Assembly (NCBI GenBank): GCA_903900335.1
Contig: CAIUMP010000030.1
Coordinates: forward strand, 72,068 to 136,067
DNA: 64,000 nt
Origin: an uncultured Ignavibacteriota bacterium
GTDB taxonomy: Bacteria; Bacteroidota; Ignavibacteria; Palsa-1295
Direction: 5' to 3'
Under the pieces are notes generated by a model, which worked only from the letters and a program-made list of their open reading frames with translations, was not told the DNA's origin and ran no database searches. This document shows positions 45,858 through 55,828 of this stretch, one piece after another. Each line of letters starts with the position of its first letter. Position 1 is the stretch's first letter. The translations under genes were made by a program, and so were the position numbers.

Positions 45858-46508
45858 GGTATTCCTAGTACAGGTATGAATCCCACGGAATGGGCGCCAG
45901 ATTGTCTTACGCCATTGACTCCCGGAACTGTCAAAAGCAGTTTGCGCGAGCAATTTGCGGCTACTATCTCTTTAAGATTGTGCTTGCACAGAGTTGCAGT
46001 GTGACAGGGTCGAAGGTCGTAATACGGGGCGCTTTCTGTCGGTGACCCTCCTTGAAAGGTGCGCAACACCGTTCTTGGGTAACCTAGGGATCTCAGGGGT
46101 TACCTGTAGTGGCTAGTGAGCTATCATCTGCCGCTGGGTGCGGGTAGTGTGGCGAACCGCTGGGTTGCGGGTAGTGTGAAAGCGAGAGAGAGCGGCCGCT
46201 GCTGCACCGGTTTCAAGACCGTCTTCGAAATCCTCGCCGAGCACTATCTCTGCAACTACCATGCATGGGACAATAGCGTAGGCCTTAGCATGAAGCGCCG
46301 TGCGGGACGCGAAGGCGAATTCGCTGTTTTCGAGGATGCAACCGTGGCGCAACAATTTCTTACCTCGTTACTCTGCCTAACCCTGCGCCAATCTCAATTG
46401 TGCACTGGGTACCGTCACGACGATCCACTGGGCCTCCTGCCTGTGGCTCGTCGAGCGGTTTGACCGCCTAGAACGCGGCGTTCTCGCTTCACCCATCGAC
46501 ACAACTTG
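45858..46508. other. Intergenic region between the AI-2E transporter and the tRNA
   Basis: About 650 bases without a credible gene. It holds the tandem repeat at 46131-46178 and a seven-base inverted repeat (GGTAACC, 46078-46084; GGTTACC, 46098-46104). The open frames on both strands across 46113-46463 have atypical composition and no motif. Confidence 0.4.
46131..46178. repeat. Short tandem direct repeat
   Basis: Two copies of CCGCTGGGT(T)GCGGGTAGTGTG (46131-46151 and 46157-46178), differing by one inserted T and separated by GCGAA. They lie in non-coding DNA about 330 bases downstream of tRNA-Ser. Confidence 0.7.
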
Positions 46509-46590
46509 CGGAAGACCCGGGATTCGAACTCGGAAGCCCTTGCGGGCGGCAGTTTTCAAGACTGCTGCAGTACCATTGTGCCAGTCTTCC
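46509..46590 (-). tRNA. tRNA-Ser(UGA)
   Basis: Read on the minus strand: acceptor strands GGAAGAC (46590-46584) and GTCTTCC (46516-46510) pair fully, with discriminator G at 46509. The D-arm is GCA...TGC with GG in the loop. The anticodon arm is GCAGT-CTTGAAA-ACTGC, giving anticodon UGA. A long variable arm (CGCCCGCAAGGGCTT region) is the serine-tRNA hallmark. The T-arm is CCGAG-TTCGAAT-CCCGG with one A-C mismatch. The 3' sequence is GCAA, so CCA is not encoded. Confidence 0.9.
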
Positions 46591-46712
46591 AGAAAAGCCA
46601 ATCTCCGAAACTGGTAAGGCCCTATGCTATGACGGCCCTTCGGACTTGGGAAGTGCTCAATTGACTCGCGGCAACGAAAGTTCCTATTCGTACGAGTAGG
46701 CGAATCATTCCT

Positions 46713-46720
46713 TAACTTTG
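46713..46720 (+). promoter_or_regulatory. Bacteroidota-type -7 promoter box
   Basis: TAACTTTG is a perfect TAnnTTTG match, 28 bases before ATG 46749. The -33 element is not obvious. It fits transcription of the BNR-repeat gene, divergent from the tRNA. Confidence 0.55.
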
Positions 46721-46748
46721 CAGTCCCAAATTGCCGAACAGGACACCA

Positions 46749-48587
46749 ATGGCCATATCCCTCAATATCACTGTATTCTTTTTCCTTATCTCAGCGAGTG
46801 CGCTTGCGCAACAGCCTGTGCCATCCGATCATTTGGCTGTACTTCAAAGGGAGCTCGCCGCCTATAAAAACGGATCTTGGCTCTACGCGAGAAGTGATGC
46901 TTTTAGGCATATCATGGAGGCACGCGTGGAGCAACGCATTGGGCTTGCTACCAGTCAAACGGATGGGACAACCTCTGACGAGAGACCATTCAATGTAGAG
47001 GCGGATTCCACACTGGACATCTCCCGCACGGGGAGCGAGGAGGATGAACCTACCGTCGCGATCAGCCGAACAAATCCAAGGCTGATACTGGCAGGAATGA
47101 ACGACAATGCGCAGTTCGGCGCCGGATTAGGGATGTCGGTCATAGTAAGTACAAACGCGGGAAATTCCTGGAAGAAGTACCACTTACCAAAAGTGAATGA
47201 CAATGGCTGCCGTGCGTACTGCGATCCCGTACTCATTTCGGATGACGCAGGGATGTTCTATTATGGCTTCCTGATCATCAACACTTCCAATTCTCTTTCA
47301 GACATCATGGTAGGGCGAAGCACCGACGGCGTGAATTGGGTGCTAGGCCAGCCAGTCGTCGGGAATGTAACACCCCCGGGCCCATTGGAGGACAAGCCCG
47401 CGATGGCTGTCGATCGAGACCCCAATAGCCCCTATCATGGAAGGCTTTACCTGGCATGGAGCAGATACACATCGTTTGCGAACGATTCGCTCTTCGATGG
47501 CATCGCCTTCATCACGCACAGTGACGACCACGGCGATCATTGGTCTCCGGCGGTGCGATTCAGCAATTCCTATGGTTCGATAGCGACCGTGCGCATTGGC
47601 AAGGGTGGAGTTGTGTTCGTATCCTCTTCGAATTACCTCAACGATACCGCGGTCTCGTGCGGTATGGCAATATCGCATGATGGTGGCACCTCATTTACAG
47701 AGCTTCCGGTCGCGAAGTATCAGCGCAATTATCCTGTCGATCATAACATCTATGTGCTTTCGATGCTGAAGGGGACGCATGGCTTCAGAAGCGGGCCTGA
47801 CATCACATTTGATCTGGACCCATCAAATAACCATCTCTATGCCGTGTATGGCAATTACGATACAGTCCACAAGGCCGCACAACAATTTGCTGTGGAGTCG
47901 AGCGACGAGGGAAGAACCTGGACGTTGCCTCGGCAAATAGGAACACCTTCGCTTCTCTCTGTTGATCATTTCATTCCGTGGGTAACGTTTGACCCCGGCG
48001 CGAACAAGCCCTATGTGTCAATGTACAGCTCCGAAGAAGATCCCCTGAATAACGACTCGTCGCGATATGTGCGCTGCTCCTTCGATGCGTTAGATCGGAT
48101 GGAGAAGATCGGCTCGCACCTGTTCGACCCTCGCGCAACAACTGCAGGAGGCGGCGCGAGCGGATTGGCGTTCATTGGGGATTACACCTACAGCGATGCC
48201 TTCGGCGGAACATTCGCTGCCGTCTGGACCGAGAACCGACCACCGAGCTATCATGATGGTGACATCTTCGCGTACGTATCTTCCCCAACCACAACTTCGG
48301 TGACGAGGCAGATCAACAGACCGGAGTTTATCGTGGGCAATGTCAACCCAAATCCCGGTGTGACCGATCTGGCAAATCTTTCGATCACCTCGGGCGAAGC
48401 GGGCGTGGCGCTTATCCGCGTTTTCGATCTTAATGGACGAGAAGTCTTGCACGTGCAAAAGGCGCTTTCTCCGAATGCACAGACGAGCATCCCGCTAAAT
48501 ACCAAGCAGCTTTCTGCTGGAGTCTATCACGTAGTGATAGAAGGAGGACAGGCGGTGGTGGAGAAAAACTTTGTTGTGCTTAGGTGA
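46749..48587 (+). CDS. BNR/sialidase-like propeller protein with T9SS sorting domain
   Basis: The ATG at 46749 gives a signal peptide (SLNITVFFFLISASALAQ) and 612 residues. Asp-box-type repeats (STNAGNSWKK, STDGVNWV, HSDDHGDHWSP, SHDGGTSF, SSDEGRTWTL) mark a six-bladed propeller of the sialidase/BNR superfamily. The catalytic Arg triad and Tyr/Glu of true sialidases cannot be confirmed by eye, so an enzyme activity is not claimed. The C-terminal 80 residues (NVNPNPGVTDLANLSI...NGREVLHVQ) are a T9SS sorting domain with an Asn-Pro-Asn-Pro start. A promoter box precedes it. Confidence 0.82.
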   Translation: MAISLNITVFFFLISASALAQQPVPSDHLAVLQRELAAYKNGSWLYARSDAFRHIMEARVEQRIGLATSQTDGTTSDERPFNVEADSTLDISRTGSEEDEPTVAISRTNPRLILAGMNDNAQFGAGLGMSVIVSTNAGNSWKKYHLPKVNDNGCRAYCDPVLISDDAGMFYYGFLIINTSNSLSDIMVGRSTDGVNWVLGQPVVGNVTPPGPLEDKPAMAVDRDPNSPYHGRLYLAWSRYTSFANDSLFDGIAFITHSDDHGDHWSPAVRFSNSYGSIATVRIGKGGVVFVSSSNYLNDTAVSCGMAISHDGGTSFTELPVAKYQRNYPVDHNIYVLSMLKGTHGFRSGPDITFDLDPSNNHLYAVYGNYDTVHKAAQQFAVESSDEGRTWTLPRQIGTPSLLSVDHFIPWVTFDPGANKPYVSMYSSEEDPLNNDSSRYVRCSFDALDRMEKIGSHLFDPRATTAGGGASGLAFIGDYTYSDAFGGTFAAVWTENRPPSYHDGDIFAYVSSPTTTSVTRQINRPEFIVGNVNPNPGVTDLANLSITSGEAGVALIRVFDLNGREVLHVQKALSPNAQTSIPLNTKQLSAGVYHVVIEGGQAVVEKNFVVLR

Positions 48588-48627
48588 TGACAACAGCGGC
48601 GGCGCGCAGTCATTCGATCCTACCACC

Positions 48628-48657
48628 TGTCATTCCCGCGAATACGAGAATGACGAC
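48628..48657. repeat. REP-like palindrome (GTCATTCCCGCG type)
   Basis: TGTCATTCCCGCGAATACGA followed by GAATGACGACA forms a stem of GTCATTC (48629-48635) with GAATGAC (48648-48654). The GTCATTCCCGCGAA core is a dispersed intergenic palindrome seen in many bacterial genomes. It lies 41 bases after the BNR-gene stop and could also act as a weak terminator. Confidence 0.5.
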
Positions 48658-48734
48658 AAGGCTTACGCGGTGAATCGTAGAGATGCGCACTCAAGATTGC
48701 GCATGTGAACATTAAAGTGTAACAAAACGACTTT

Positions 48735-49187
48735 ATGCGAGTTCTTATTCAGCGGGTTAGCAGCGCATCGGTCACGGTCGAGGGTCAGGTAGTTAGCCAA
48801 ATTGGGCCGGGATTGCTGGCATTCGTCGGCATCCGCTCGACCGACACGGCCGCTGAGGTGCTCTGGATGGTCGAAAAAGTGGCTCAATTGAGGGTTTTCG
48901 AGGACAGCGAGGGGAAGATGAATCGATCACTCGAAGATACCGGCGGTGGGCTACTTGTGGTCAGTCAGTTCACTCTCTACGGCGAGCTGAAGAAGGGCAA
49001 CCGTCCAAATTTCCTGGCCGCAGCTCGTCCGGAAATGGCAGAAGCACTGTATCTGGAGTTCCTTGCTCTCGTCCGGCTGCGGCTCGGAACAGAGCGGGTC
49101 TCTGCCGGTGTCTTCCAAGCGATGATGCTGGTGGATCTGATCAATGACGGCCCGGTTACAATTCTGTTGGAACGCGACCACGAATGA
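48735..49187 (+). CDS. dtd: D-aminoacyl-tRNA deacylase
   Basis: A full-length (150-residue) Dtd. It hydrolyses D-amino acids, and glycine from tRNA-Ala, and so protects translation. The characteristic motifs are present: MRVLIQRVSSASVTVEG at the N-terminus, the SQFTLYGELKKGNRP block (SQxTL active-site loop), GVFQAMM and the C-terminal NDGPVTILLE carrying the Gly-cis-Pro. It is a cytoplasmic homodimer. It stands alone between secreted-protein genes; no operon partner is evident. Confidence 0.97.
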   Translation: MRVLIQRVSSASVTVEGQVVSQIGPGLLAFVGIRSTDTAAEVLWMVEKVAQLRVFEDSEGKMNRSLEDTGGGLLVVSQFTLYGELKKGNRPNFLAAARPEMAEALYLEFLALVRLRLGTERVSAGVFQAMMLVDLINDGPVTILLERDHE

Positions 49188-49317
49188 CCGTCCAGCGGTG
49201 GGGTCTGTTTCTCAACAATTGTCGGCAAAGTGTTGTATATTAGCGTGATTATTTGTGGAGGTGGATGCGCAATTACACCCCTTCCACGTGCATGACTAAC
49301 TTCTCGGTATCATTAGT

Positions 49318-51459
49318 ATGAAAAATCCGGTCCGCTTGTCAAACCTCTTTCGCCGCTCCATCGCCCACGGAGCGCTGCTGGCAATCTTTGCAATGCTCTT
49401 CGCTATCCCCGCTCGTGCAAAAGGGGGGGATCAGCCGCAGTGCGGTGACGATGCTGTACCGCAGACGAATGCAGGCACGCAGTTTTTATTGTGCTTTGAG
49501 CAGAACAATCACAATACCATTGATGAGCCTGCGGACTACGTGCGGATATACTTAGCAACCCTCGATCATCCAGCTACCGTTACGATCACTTGTAATCGCT
49601 ATCCTGCGCTTAACAAGGTCATCACACTCCCTGCCCGCAGTTCAAACATATACAGAATTTCCGAAGAAATTCTTAAGTATACTGGTGGCTTGCGCGATAC
49701 ACTGACTGACCTTTGGATAACTAGCGACGAGACTGCGGACCAACGAGTAGTCCAGGTGTCGTCAACAGACGATATCGTTTGTTATGGGATGAATAGTAAG
49801 ACCTACACTGCAGATGCATTCCTCGCCCTGCCATTTTCCACTGCAGGTACTGACTATCGGATCCTGAGCTATGAGAATTCGGATTCGGTTAACGGGTTCA
49901 CCGGATCTGAGGCCATGCCATCACAATTTGCTGTGGCAGCCTTTGTCGACAATACCACTGTGACCATCACACCGTCGGCCCCAACCTGGGCTGGGCACCC
50001 AGCGGGTGCTCCTTTTTCGCTTCTTCTGAAGAAAGGGGAATGCATACAAGTTCAAACTGATACTGCGATTCCCGGGCTTGACTTAACAGGCTCTATTGTC
50101 ATTTCCGATAAACCAGTTGCGGTGTTTGGTTCGCATGCCCGCACGGAAATTCCGTTCGGCTACGTTCGGTCGGATGGTGGCGGGAGCCGAGACATGTTGC
50201 TCGAACAACTCCCCCCGACCCACGTATGGGGCCGCAGTTTCGTCGTCGCGTCTTTGGAACGTGATGCATCAAATTTCATAGCAGAAGGTGATCTTATTCG
50301 GGTACTCGCGCTCAATCCCAAAACTACTGTCAAGATAAATGGGACACTCTGGCGAACTCTTGCGGCCAATAAGTTTGCTGATACCTTACTCTTGGGGGCT
50401 GCTGTTATTGAAGGCTCTGGTCCACTTCTCGTCGGTGAATACGCACACACCTGCAACTCGGCTCAAGGCGTTGGTGATCCTTTCCTTGCCGTTGTTCCAC
50501 CTGTTGATCAAACGTACAATGATTTCACCTTCTTCGCAAGCGAGGATGTTAATTACACCACACAAAAAGTGATCATCGCGACTGACGTTCGCTCGCAGTC
50601 TAGCATTGTCTTCGACAACGGCGCGGCGCTTTCACCAAGCTTTTTTAAACCGCTGCCCGTCCAAGCAGGAGGAAGATCCTTTTCGATTACCCAACTCGGT
50701 GTTGGCCCCGGCGTACACCACTTGACAACTTCCAATACCCCAGATATGGGATTTACCATTCTGAGTTATGGTTTGGGAAATGTTATTTCCTACGGTTACA
50801 CCGCCGGAACACTGATGAAGCCCTTGCGCTCCGTGAAGATCAAAGATCCAAGTCCACTGGCTATTGCACCGGGGAAGCACACAAACCGGATCGACTTTTA
50901 CAACACTTGTTGCGACCCAGCGTATCTCGATAGCGCGCGTTTTGTACCAGATGAAGCTGAGGACGCTATCTATGGCATTCGACCAGCAGAAGATGTTGCA
51001 TACTCTGTTGGCCGCATGGATATTGGCGGCGAGGCGTCGTTGCATTTGACATGCAACGTTGGGTTGGGTCAGCCCATAAGCGGTAAGCTCAAGATCTTCA
51101 GCCACACGCCGAACTTCACCGATCTCGAACCATCGGAGCTCTATATGACGCTGTATCCCGAATCGTTCGCAGCTGTGTCGGGTGCCGCGGCCACACACCT
51201 ATCGTTGGCAAGCTATCCGAATCCGTTCTCGCTTTTCACCAACATTCAGTTCACACTTCCTGCAACGGGTGATGTAACGCTTACGCTGTATGACGAAGTT
51301 GGCCGAGTGATCCGCACTATCGCAAGCGGGCCGTTCGGTGCGGGACCGTATTCGATCCGCCTTGAGCGCCGGGATCTGCCGAATGGTTTCTACACCTGCG
51401 AATTGACATCCGCCCAGTTGAATATTCACGAGCGTGTGCCGATCGTTGCTGGGGAGTGA
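49318..51459 (+). CDS. IgGFc-binding-domain T9SS protein (member 1)
   Basis: 713 residues from ATG 49318. Signal peptide RSIAHGALLAIFAMLFAIPARA. Residues about 55-490 match the IgGFc-binding N-terminal domain pattern: GTQFLLCFEQNN, ATVTITCNRYPALNKVITLPA, VVQVSSTDDIVCYGMN, DAFLALPFSTAGTDYRILSY, QFAVAAFVDNTTVTITPS, LTGSIVISDKPVAVFGSHART, DMLLEQLPPTHVWGRSFVV. The end, from about residue 631 (SYPNPFSLFTNIQF...GRVIRTI), is a T9SS sorting domain. These proteins are widespread surface or extracellular proteins in gliding Bacteroidota; IgG binding should not be assumed. It is the first of three tandem homologs. Confidence 0.83.
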   Translation: MKNPVRLSNLFRRSIAHGALLAIFAMLFAIPARAKGGDQPQCGDDAVPQTNAGTQFLLCFEQNNHNTIDEPADYVRIYLATLDHPATVTITCNRYPALNKVITLPARSSNIYRISEEILKYTGGLRDTLTDLWITSDETADQRVVQVSSTDDIVCYGMNSKTYTADAFLALPFSTAGTDYRILSYENSDSVNGFTGSEAMPSQFAVAAFVDNTTVTITPSAPTWAGHPAGAPFSLLLKKGECIQVQTDTAIPGLDLTGSIVISDKPVAVFGSHARTEIPFGYVRSDGGGSRDMLLEQLPPTHVWGRSFVVASLERDASNFIAEGDLIRVLALNPKTTVKINGTLWRTLAANKFADTLLLGAAVIEGSGPLLVGEYAHTCNSAQGVGDPFLAVVPPVDQTYNDFTFFASEDVNYTTQKVIIATDVRSQSSIVFDNGAALSPSFFKPLPVQAGGRSFSITQLGVGPGVHHLTTSNTPDMGFTILSYGLGNVISYGYTAGTLMKPLRSVKIKDPSPLAIAPGKHTNRIDFYNTCCDPAYLDSARFVPDEAEDAIYGIRPAEDVAYSVGRMDIGGEASLHLTCNVGLGQPISGKLKIFSHTPNFTDLEPSELYMTLYPESFAAVSGAAATHLSLASYPNPFSLFTNIQFTLPATGDVTLTLYDEVGRVIRTIASGPFGAGPYSIRLERRDLPNGFYTCELTSAQLNIHERVPIVAGE

Positions 51460-51528
51460 TGCACGGTGAGCCACTGGAGAAATCGTTGCTGCCCGAATCG
51501 GTGGCTCTCACGTTTGACAGGCAGTAAC

Positions 51529-54500
51529 ATGCGACGATGGCCTGCACTGGTCGTCGCGCTGACTATTCTTCCAGCGTGGACGGTTAGCGCACAGTCGCTG
51601 GAGCGTATCGGAGCAGGGTACTCAGAAGCTGTTGCTATTCGTGCAGCTTCTGAATTAACGCGAGTAACGCCGTCCCGGTCCGACACACCGTGGCCTGCAA
51701 CGCTAAAGCAAACCAGTGGTGCCAACAGTTGGGTGACGTGCGGAAGGGAGTTTTATGCATGCTTCCTGTCTGCTGTTGGTCAGAATGACGGCTTACCATC
51801 AGGCAGGGTGCGTTCGCTTTTCCTTTCTTCTCGCGCACCGACGCGTGCAATCGTCGAAGTTGTTGGCACCGGATATTCCGACACCGTATTTGTAGCGCCC
51901 GGTGCATCAACGCGCGTTGATCTGCCGGACTTCGTTGGGCTTGAGCGTTCAGACTATGAGCTTGCCGTCAAACGCGCTGTGTATGTGCATTCGAATGAAG
52001 TCTTGGCGATCTATGGCTTCACCAATTACTTCCTTAGCTCGGATGGATTTCTCGTCTATCCCATCGAGTCGCTTGGCAATGATTACGTCGTGGCGAGCGA
52101 ACGCAATGCACTGAATTACACCATCTCCACTGGTATCCCGAATCCACGCAGCGAGTTCGCTATTGTTGCGACACAGGACAATACGCGGGTAACGATGAAG
52201 CTCACCGCGACATCCTATTCCGGTTTGCTAAAGGCGGACTCCACCTACTATCTCGTTCTCAATCGCGGCGATGTCTATCAGGTCATGGCTCGTGACACGG
52301 GCGTTCACATACAGCCGGATCCACTGCATCCCGAGCGGGACGAATTCTACATTCCGTGGAACGGTGGGCCGGACTGCGACCTGACAGGTTCGCTTATCTC
52401 CTCGGACAAACCCATCGCCGTTTTTGGCGGACACGAACGTGCGGCTGCACCAAGTGCATTAGAGTATGACTTCAACGACAACGCTACACGAGATCATCTT
52501 GCCGAGGAGATGGTACCCATTTCGATATGGGGAAAACATTACGTTGTGGTCTCCTCCGGACAAGATGTGAATCTGCACCGCCCTGCTGGTGGCGACATGA
52601 TTCGAGTTATTTCAGCTTTCGATAGCTCCACGATACGCGTCAACGGTTCTGTAGCGGCGAAGCTGGGCCGCGGTAGATTCTACGAGTTCATGGCGGGAGC
52701 CGCGTGCTCGATACAGAGCGACATGCCCGTGTTGGTTGCAAAATACATGCAATGTACAAACGGAGCGATAGACAGCCTCGGTGATCCCGATCTTACATTA
52801 GTGCGTCCTGTCGAAGCGTTCAAACCCAATTACACCTTGCCAGGCGCGCACGATGGCTATGTGTTCAAAGAGGCGCATCTCATTGTGATCTGCGACACCA
52901 CTGCTGCGTACACCACCCTTCGGAACGGCCACTTACTCAAAGGCTCGAACTGGAGCAGGATCAACGGCACGGCATTTCAGTATGGGATATTCAATTCGTA
53001 TGCGGGCGAGCAGCGGGTGGAAAGTCCGTTGCCATGTTACGCAGAGGAGTATGCCTTTTCCAATGCTGATTCGTATTCCTATGCAGGCGGCGGCGAATAT
53101 CCGTATGTTGACAGCCTGTTCGCAACCGATCTGGACTTCAAGACGCTGAACGTTGGCGCTGTGGGCGACATGGCCAGCCCGGTCCATGCCTCCTACACAC
53201 CATTAGCAACAGATACTGTTTTGGTCTATGGATATCAGTGGGTGAGCGGTGACACGAATAACTTCCTGATCCTAAATGGATCATTGCCTGCTCCAATGCA
53301 GGTAAAACCCGGGCAGGCGATCAATGTTCAGCTTCGCTTCCATCCCGATGCACAGAGAGCCTTCGGTGCAACGTTGCGAGTGTGGTCAAGCGCTGTTAAC
53401 CCGGTACTTATTCATCTTCGTGGGCAAGGCATCAGCCAACTGGTGACGGTCATTCCGGACACGATCGATTTCGGACGTGTAAGATTGAATACGCAGCGAG
53501 ATAGCGCATTCACCATCACGAATGTTTCCAATATCCCGATACGCGTGCAGAGTGGTGCCGCAAATCTTGGCGATTTTCATCTGGATGCAATTCCGGGAGG
53601 CGTTACGTACATAACCGTCGATCCAAAGGTGGCCGTACATGACTCGGTGCACTTTCGCCCAACTTCACTCGGGAAGGTGATCCAGTTGGACCCCATTGAT
53701 CTGCCCGACTTCCCGAACGACCCCAAGCCGGTCGTGGTGCTGATGGGTGAAGGCGTCACTCCGCATGTCGTCTCAGCTGGCCATGACTTTAGTGCACTGC
53801 GCGTCGATAGCCTATCACCGCCAGACACAGCATCGGTTGTGAACCGAGGCTCCGAGACGGCGATCATTGACACGCTTCGCATTGTTGATAGTGCATCGCT
53901 CGCTAATTTTACGATCTCACTCGATACGCTGATCCGTCCATCCAAGTCATTGCCAATCGAGTTGGGGTACAAAAAGGATACGATCGTCACCTTTGTCGTC
54001 CAATTCACTCCAAAGTCCTTGGGAAGAGATACCCTAATCGTTTACATTCACACAACAGATGGCGTTACCATCTATGATAAATTCATTGGTGTCGGAGTAG
54101 AGCCTCTCGTTAAGGTAGCGCCAAAGGTAATCGACTTCGGCACGATCCCGATCTTGGCAACCGACATCCCTTCTCCGCGAGATTCCTTCTTTACTGTCAC
54201 ATCCAGCGGCACGTTGGCTGGTCATCTCGATTCGCTTGTCTATTCAGATCACGCGCATTTCAAGGCGTTACTTGATAAACCGACGGAAGTTCTCAATGAA
54301 ACACTCGCTGTTGGAGCCTCTTTTCGAGGAACAGCGACATTCCTCGTCACCGAGGAAGGTGATTTTACCGACACCGTATTTGTTGCCAATGATACTAGAT
54401 ACGGCCTCTATGGCGATTCCGTTAAGAGCTATAAACCCGTAGTGATTCTCAAGGCAAAGGTGCGAACTGGTCCTATCGGCGACACCGTGATCTCCTTCGG

Positions 54501-55602
54501 TACGATTACGACGTGTGACACGCTCTATCAAAATGTTCTCCTTCATAATCCGTATCCGGTGGAAGTGCATATCGACAGCATAGGCTTTGGTGGCCAAAGC
54601 GGCGGATTTGATTTCTCTCACCGGCAGCAGTTTAACCCCCATATTAACATACCGCCAAATGGTGATTTTGTGCTGCCTCTACAGTACGTCTTCCCGATCG
54701 ACTCGCTGAATGGGTCTCAAAGCCTCATTCTTATGCTCTTTCAGCGAAGCGGTGGTAGCGCGCTTGCTATACGAGAGTTCGATACGGTCTATGATACGAT
54801 CAACCTTGTTCGTCAGCAGCGCGTTCTGACATTACATGCTCATCTGCCAACCTTCATTTCGAGTGCGAATGATGTCAGTGCGATGAGGCTGCCGATCACC
54901 GTCGAAGGCAGGCGAGATAGTGTGCCGGAGCTCAATAGCTTCACCTTTACATTGCACTTCTCCAACGACTTGTTCGTGCCATACGAATTGGATACGACTG
55001 GTGGACTTGTCGTACCAGGCTTCCCAACAGGCTACTCGCTGCAAACGCATTGGGACCAGTCCACACGGACCTACACTATTGTAGCGGAGGGTACCGCACT
55101 GGCTGACCAGACGAGGCTCAAGGATGACTTACTCTTTGCACTTCGGATGCAAGCGTACTTGACAACGGATACGATAGTTACGGTCACGCCTACATTCACA
55201 TTCAAGAACCATCCCTGCAATTATAATTTACGCCCGTTCACGCTGGCGATCCCCTACGCAGACGATTGCGGCGACCCTACCATTCGCGCATACATGCGTG
55301 GCGAGGAAATGCAATTCCGTATCGGCGAGGTCTGGCCAAACCCGAGTTCAGTCAGTGCTGGCACGGATGTTCGGATTTCTTATGCATCTTCTAAGAATGT
55401 ACTTGTTCACGCGGTGATTACGGATGCCGCGGGGCGTGAGACCGGACGAACAGCCTGGAGCAGCAGTGGCGGGCGTGGCGAAGAAGTTGTTCCTTCCTCC
55501 GCGCTACCAAGATCTGGCATCGGGTTCATTCGTCTGGATGCACGAGACCAACACGGATATTTGGTCGCATCAAAGATGGTAAAAGTAGCGATCATACCCT
55601 AA
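51529..55602 (+). CDS. IgGFc-binding and choice-of-anchor-D T9SS protein (member 2)
   Basis: The ATG at 51529 gives MRRWPALVVALTILPAWTVSAQ and 1357 residues; a GTG at 51466 would add 21 residues. Residues about 45-560 are the IgGFc-binding type domain (REFYACFLSAVGQND, LTGSLISSDKPIAVFGGHERA, EEMVPISIWGKHYVVVSS). From about 640 there are several choice-of-anchor-D/ASPM-SPD2-type Ig domains (IPDTIDFGRVRLNTQRDSAFTI, APKVIDFGTIPILATD). The end (VWPNPSSVSAGTDVRISY...AGRETGR) is a T9SS sorting domain. It is 69 bases downstream of member 1 and so probably co-transcribed with it. A long, rigid, surface-extended adhesin is inferred. Confidence 0.83.
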   Translation: MRRWPALVVALTILPAWTVSAQSLERIGAGYSEAVAIRAASELTRVTPSRSDTPWPATLKQTSGANSWVTCGREFYACFLSAVGQNDGLPSGRVRSLFLSSRAPTRAIVEVVGTGYSDTVFVAPGASTRVDLPDFVGLERSDYELAVKRAVYVHSNEVLAIYGFTNYFLSSDGFLVYPIESLGNDYVVASERNALNYTISTGIPNPRSEFAIVATQDNTRVTMKLTATSYSGLLKADSTYYLVLNRGDVYQVMARDTGVHIQPDPLHPERDEFYIPWNGGPDCDLTGSLISSDKPIAVFGGHERAAAPSALEYDFNDNATRDHLAEEMVPISIWGKHYVVVSSGQDVNLHRPAGGDMIRVISAFDSSTIRVNGSVAAKLGRGRFYEFMAGAACSIQSDMPVLVAKYMQCTNGAIDSLGDPDLTLVRPVEAFKPNYTLPGAHDGYVFKEAHLIVICDTTAAYTTLRNGHLLKGSNWSRINGTAFQYGIFNSYAGEQRVESPLPCYAEEYAFSNADSYSYAGGGEYPYVDSLFATDLDFKTLNVGAVGDMASPVHASYTPLATDTVLVYGYQWVSGDTNNFLILNGSLPAPMQVKPGQAINVQLRFHPDAQRAFGATLRVWSSAVNPVLIHLRGQGISQLVTVIPDTIDFGRVRLNTQRDSAFTITNVSNIPIRVQSGAANLGDFHLDAIPGGVTYITVDPKVAVHDSVHFRPTSLGKVIQLDPIDLPDFPNDPKPVVVLMGEGVTPHVVSAGHDFSALRVDSLSPPDTASVVNRGSETAIIDTLRIVDSASLANFTISLDTLIRPSKSLPIELGYKKDTIVTFVVQFTPKSLGRDTLIVYIHTTDGVTIYDKFIGVGVEPLVKVAPKVIDFGTIPILATDIPSPRDSFFTVTSSGTLAGHLDSLVYSDHAHFKALLDKPTEVLNETLAVGASFRGTATFLVTEEGDFTDTVFVANDTRYGLYGDSVKSYKPVVILKAKVRTGPIGDTVISFGTITTCDTLYQNVLLHNPYPVEVHIDSIGFGGQSGGFDFSHRQQFNPHINIPPNGDFVLPLQYVFPIDSLNGSQSLILMLFQRSGGSALAIREFDTVYDTINLVRQQRVLTLHAHLPTFISSANDVSAMRLPITVEGRRDSVPELNSFTFTLHFSNDLFVPYELDTTGGLVVPGFPTGYSLQTHWDQSTRTYTIVAEGTALADQTRLKDDLLFALRMQAYLTTDTIVTVTPTFTFKNHPCNYNLRPFTLAIPYADDCGDPTIRAYMRGEEMQFRIGEVWPNPSSVSAGTDVRISYASSKNVLVHAVITDAAGRETGRTAWSSSGGRGEEVVPSSALPRSGIGFIRLDARDQHGYLVASKMVKVAIIP

Positions 55603-55828
55603 CGAGGACAGTCGGCGGTGGGGATGAGTGGGGATCGCAGGAGGGGTGAGTTGCGAAATTAGCCCAATTTGGGAGGTGGTCAGAAGATGCCCAGAGAAAA
55701 CCCAAGTTTGTGACAGAAATTTGACATACGGGCTGTAACTAAACAGGTCTTGTGGGTTCTTATATGTACGGGCATTCTACTTACACGTCCTGGGAAATCG
55801 AACGCCTCGTATCCAAGGCTAAACGCGC

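Noticed and set aside
46205-46250. A CGGTTTCAAGACCG segment resembling a serine-tRNA anticodon arm
   Set aside because: The acceptor, D- and T-arms cannot be built around it, so it is not called as a tRNA.
46113-46463. Overlapping open frames on both strands between the AI-2E gene and the tRNA
   Set aside because: Composition is atypical, one frame runs through the tandem repeat, and no motif is present.
46749-48587. Calling the BNR-repeat protein a sialidase
   Set aside because: Asp-box repeats alone do not show activity, and the catalytic Arg triad and nucleophile could not be confirmed by eye.
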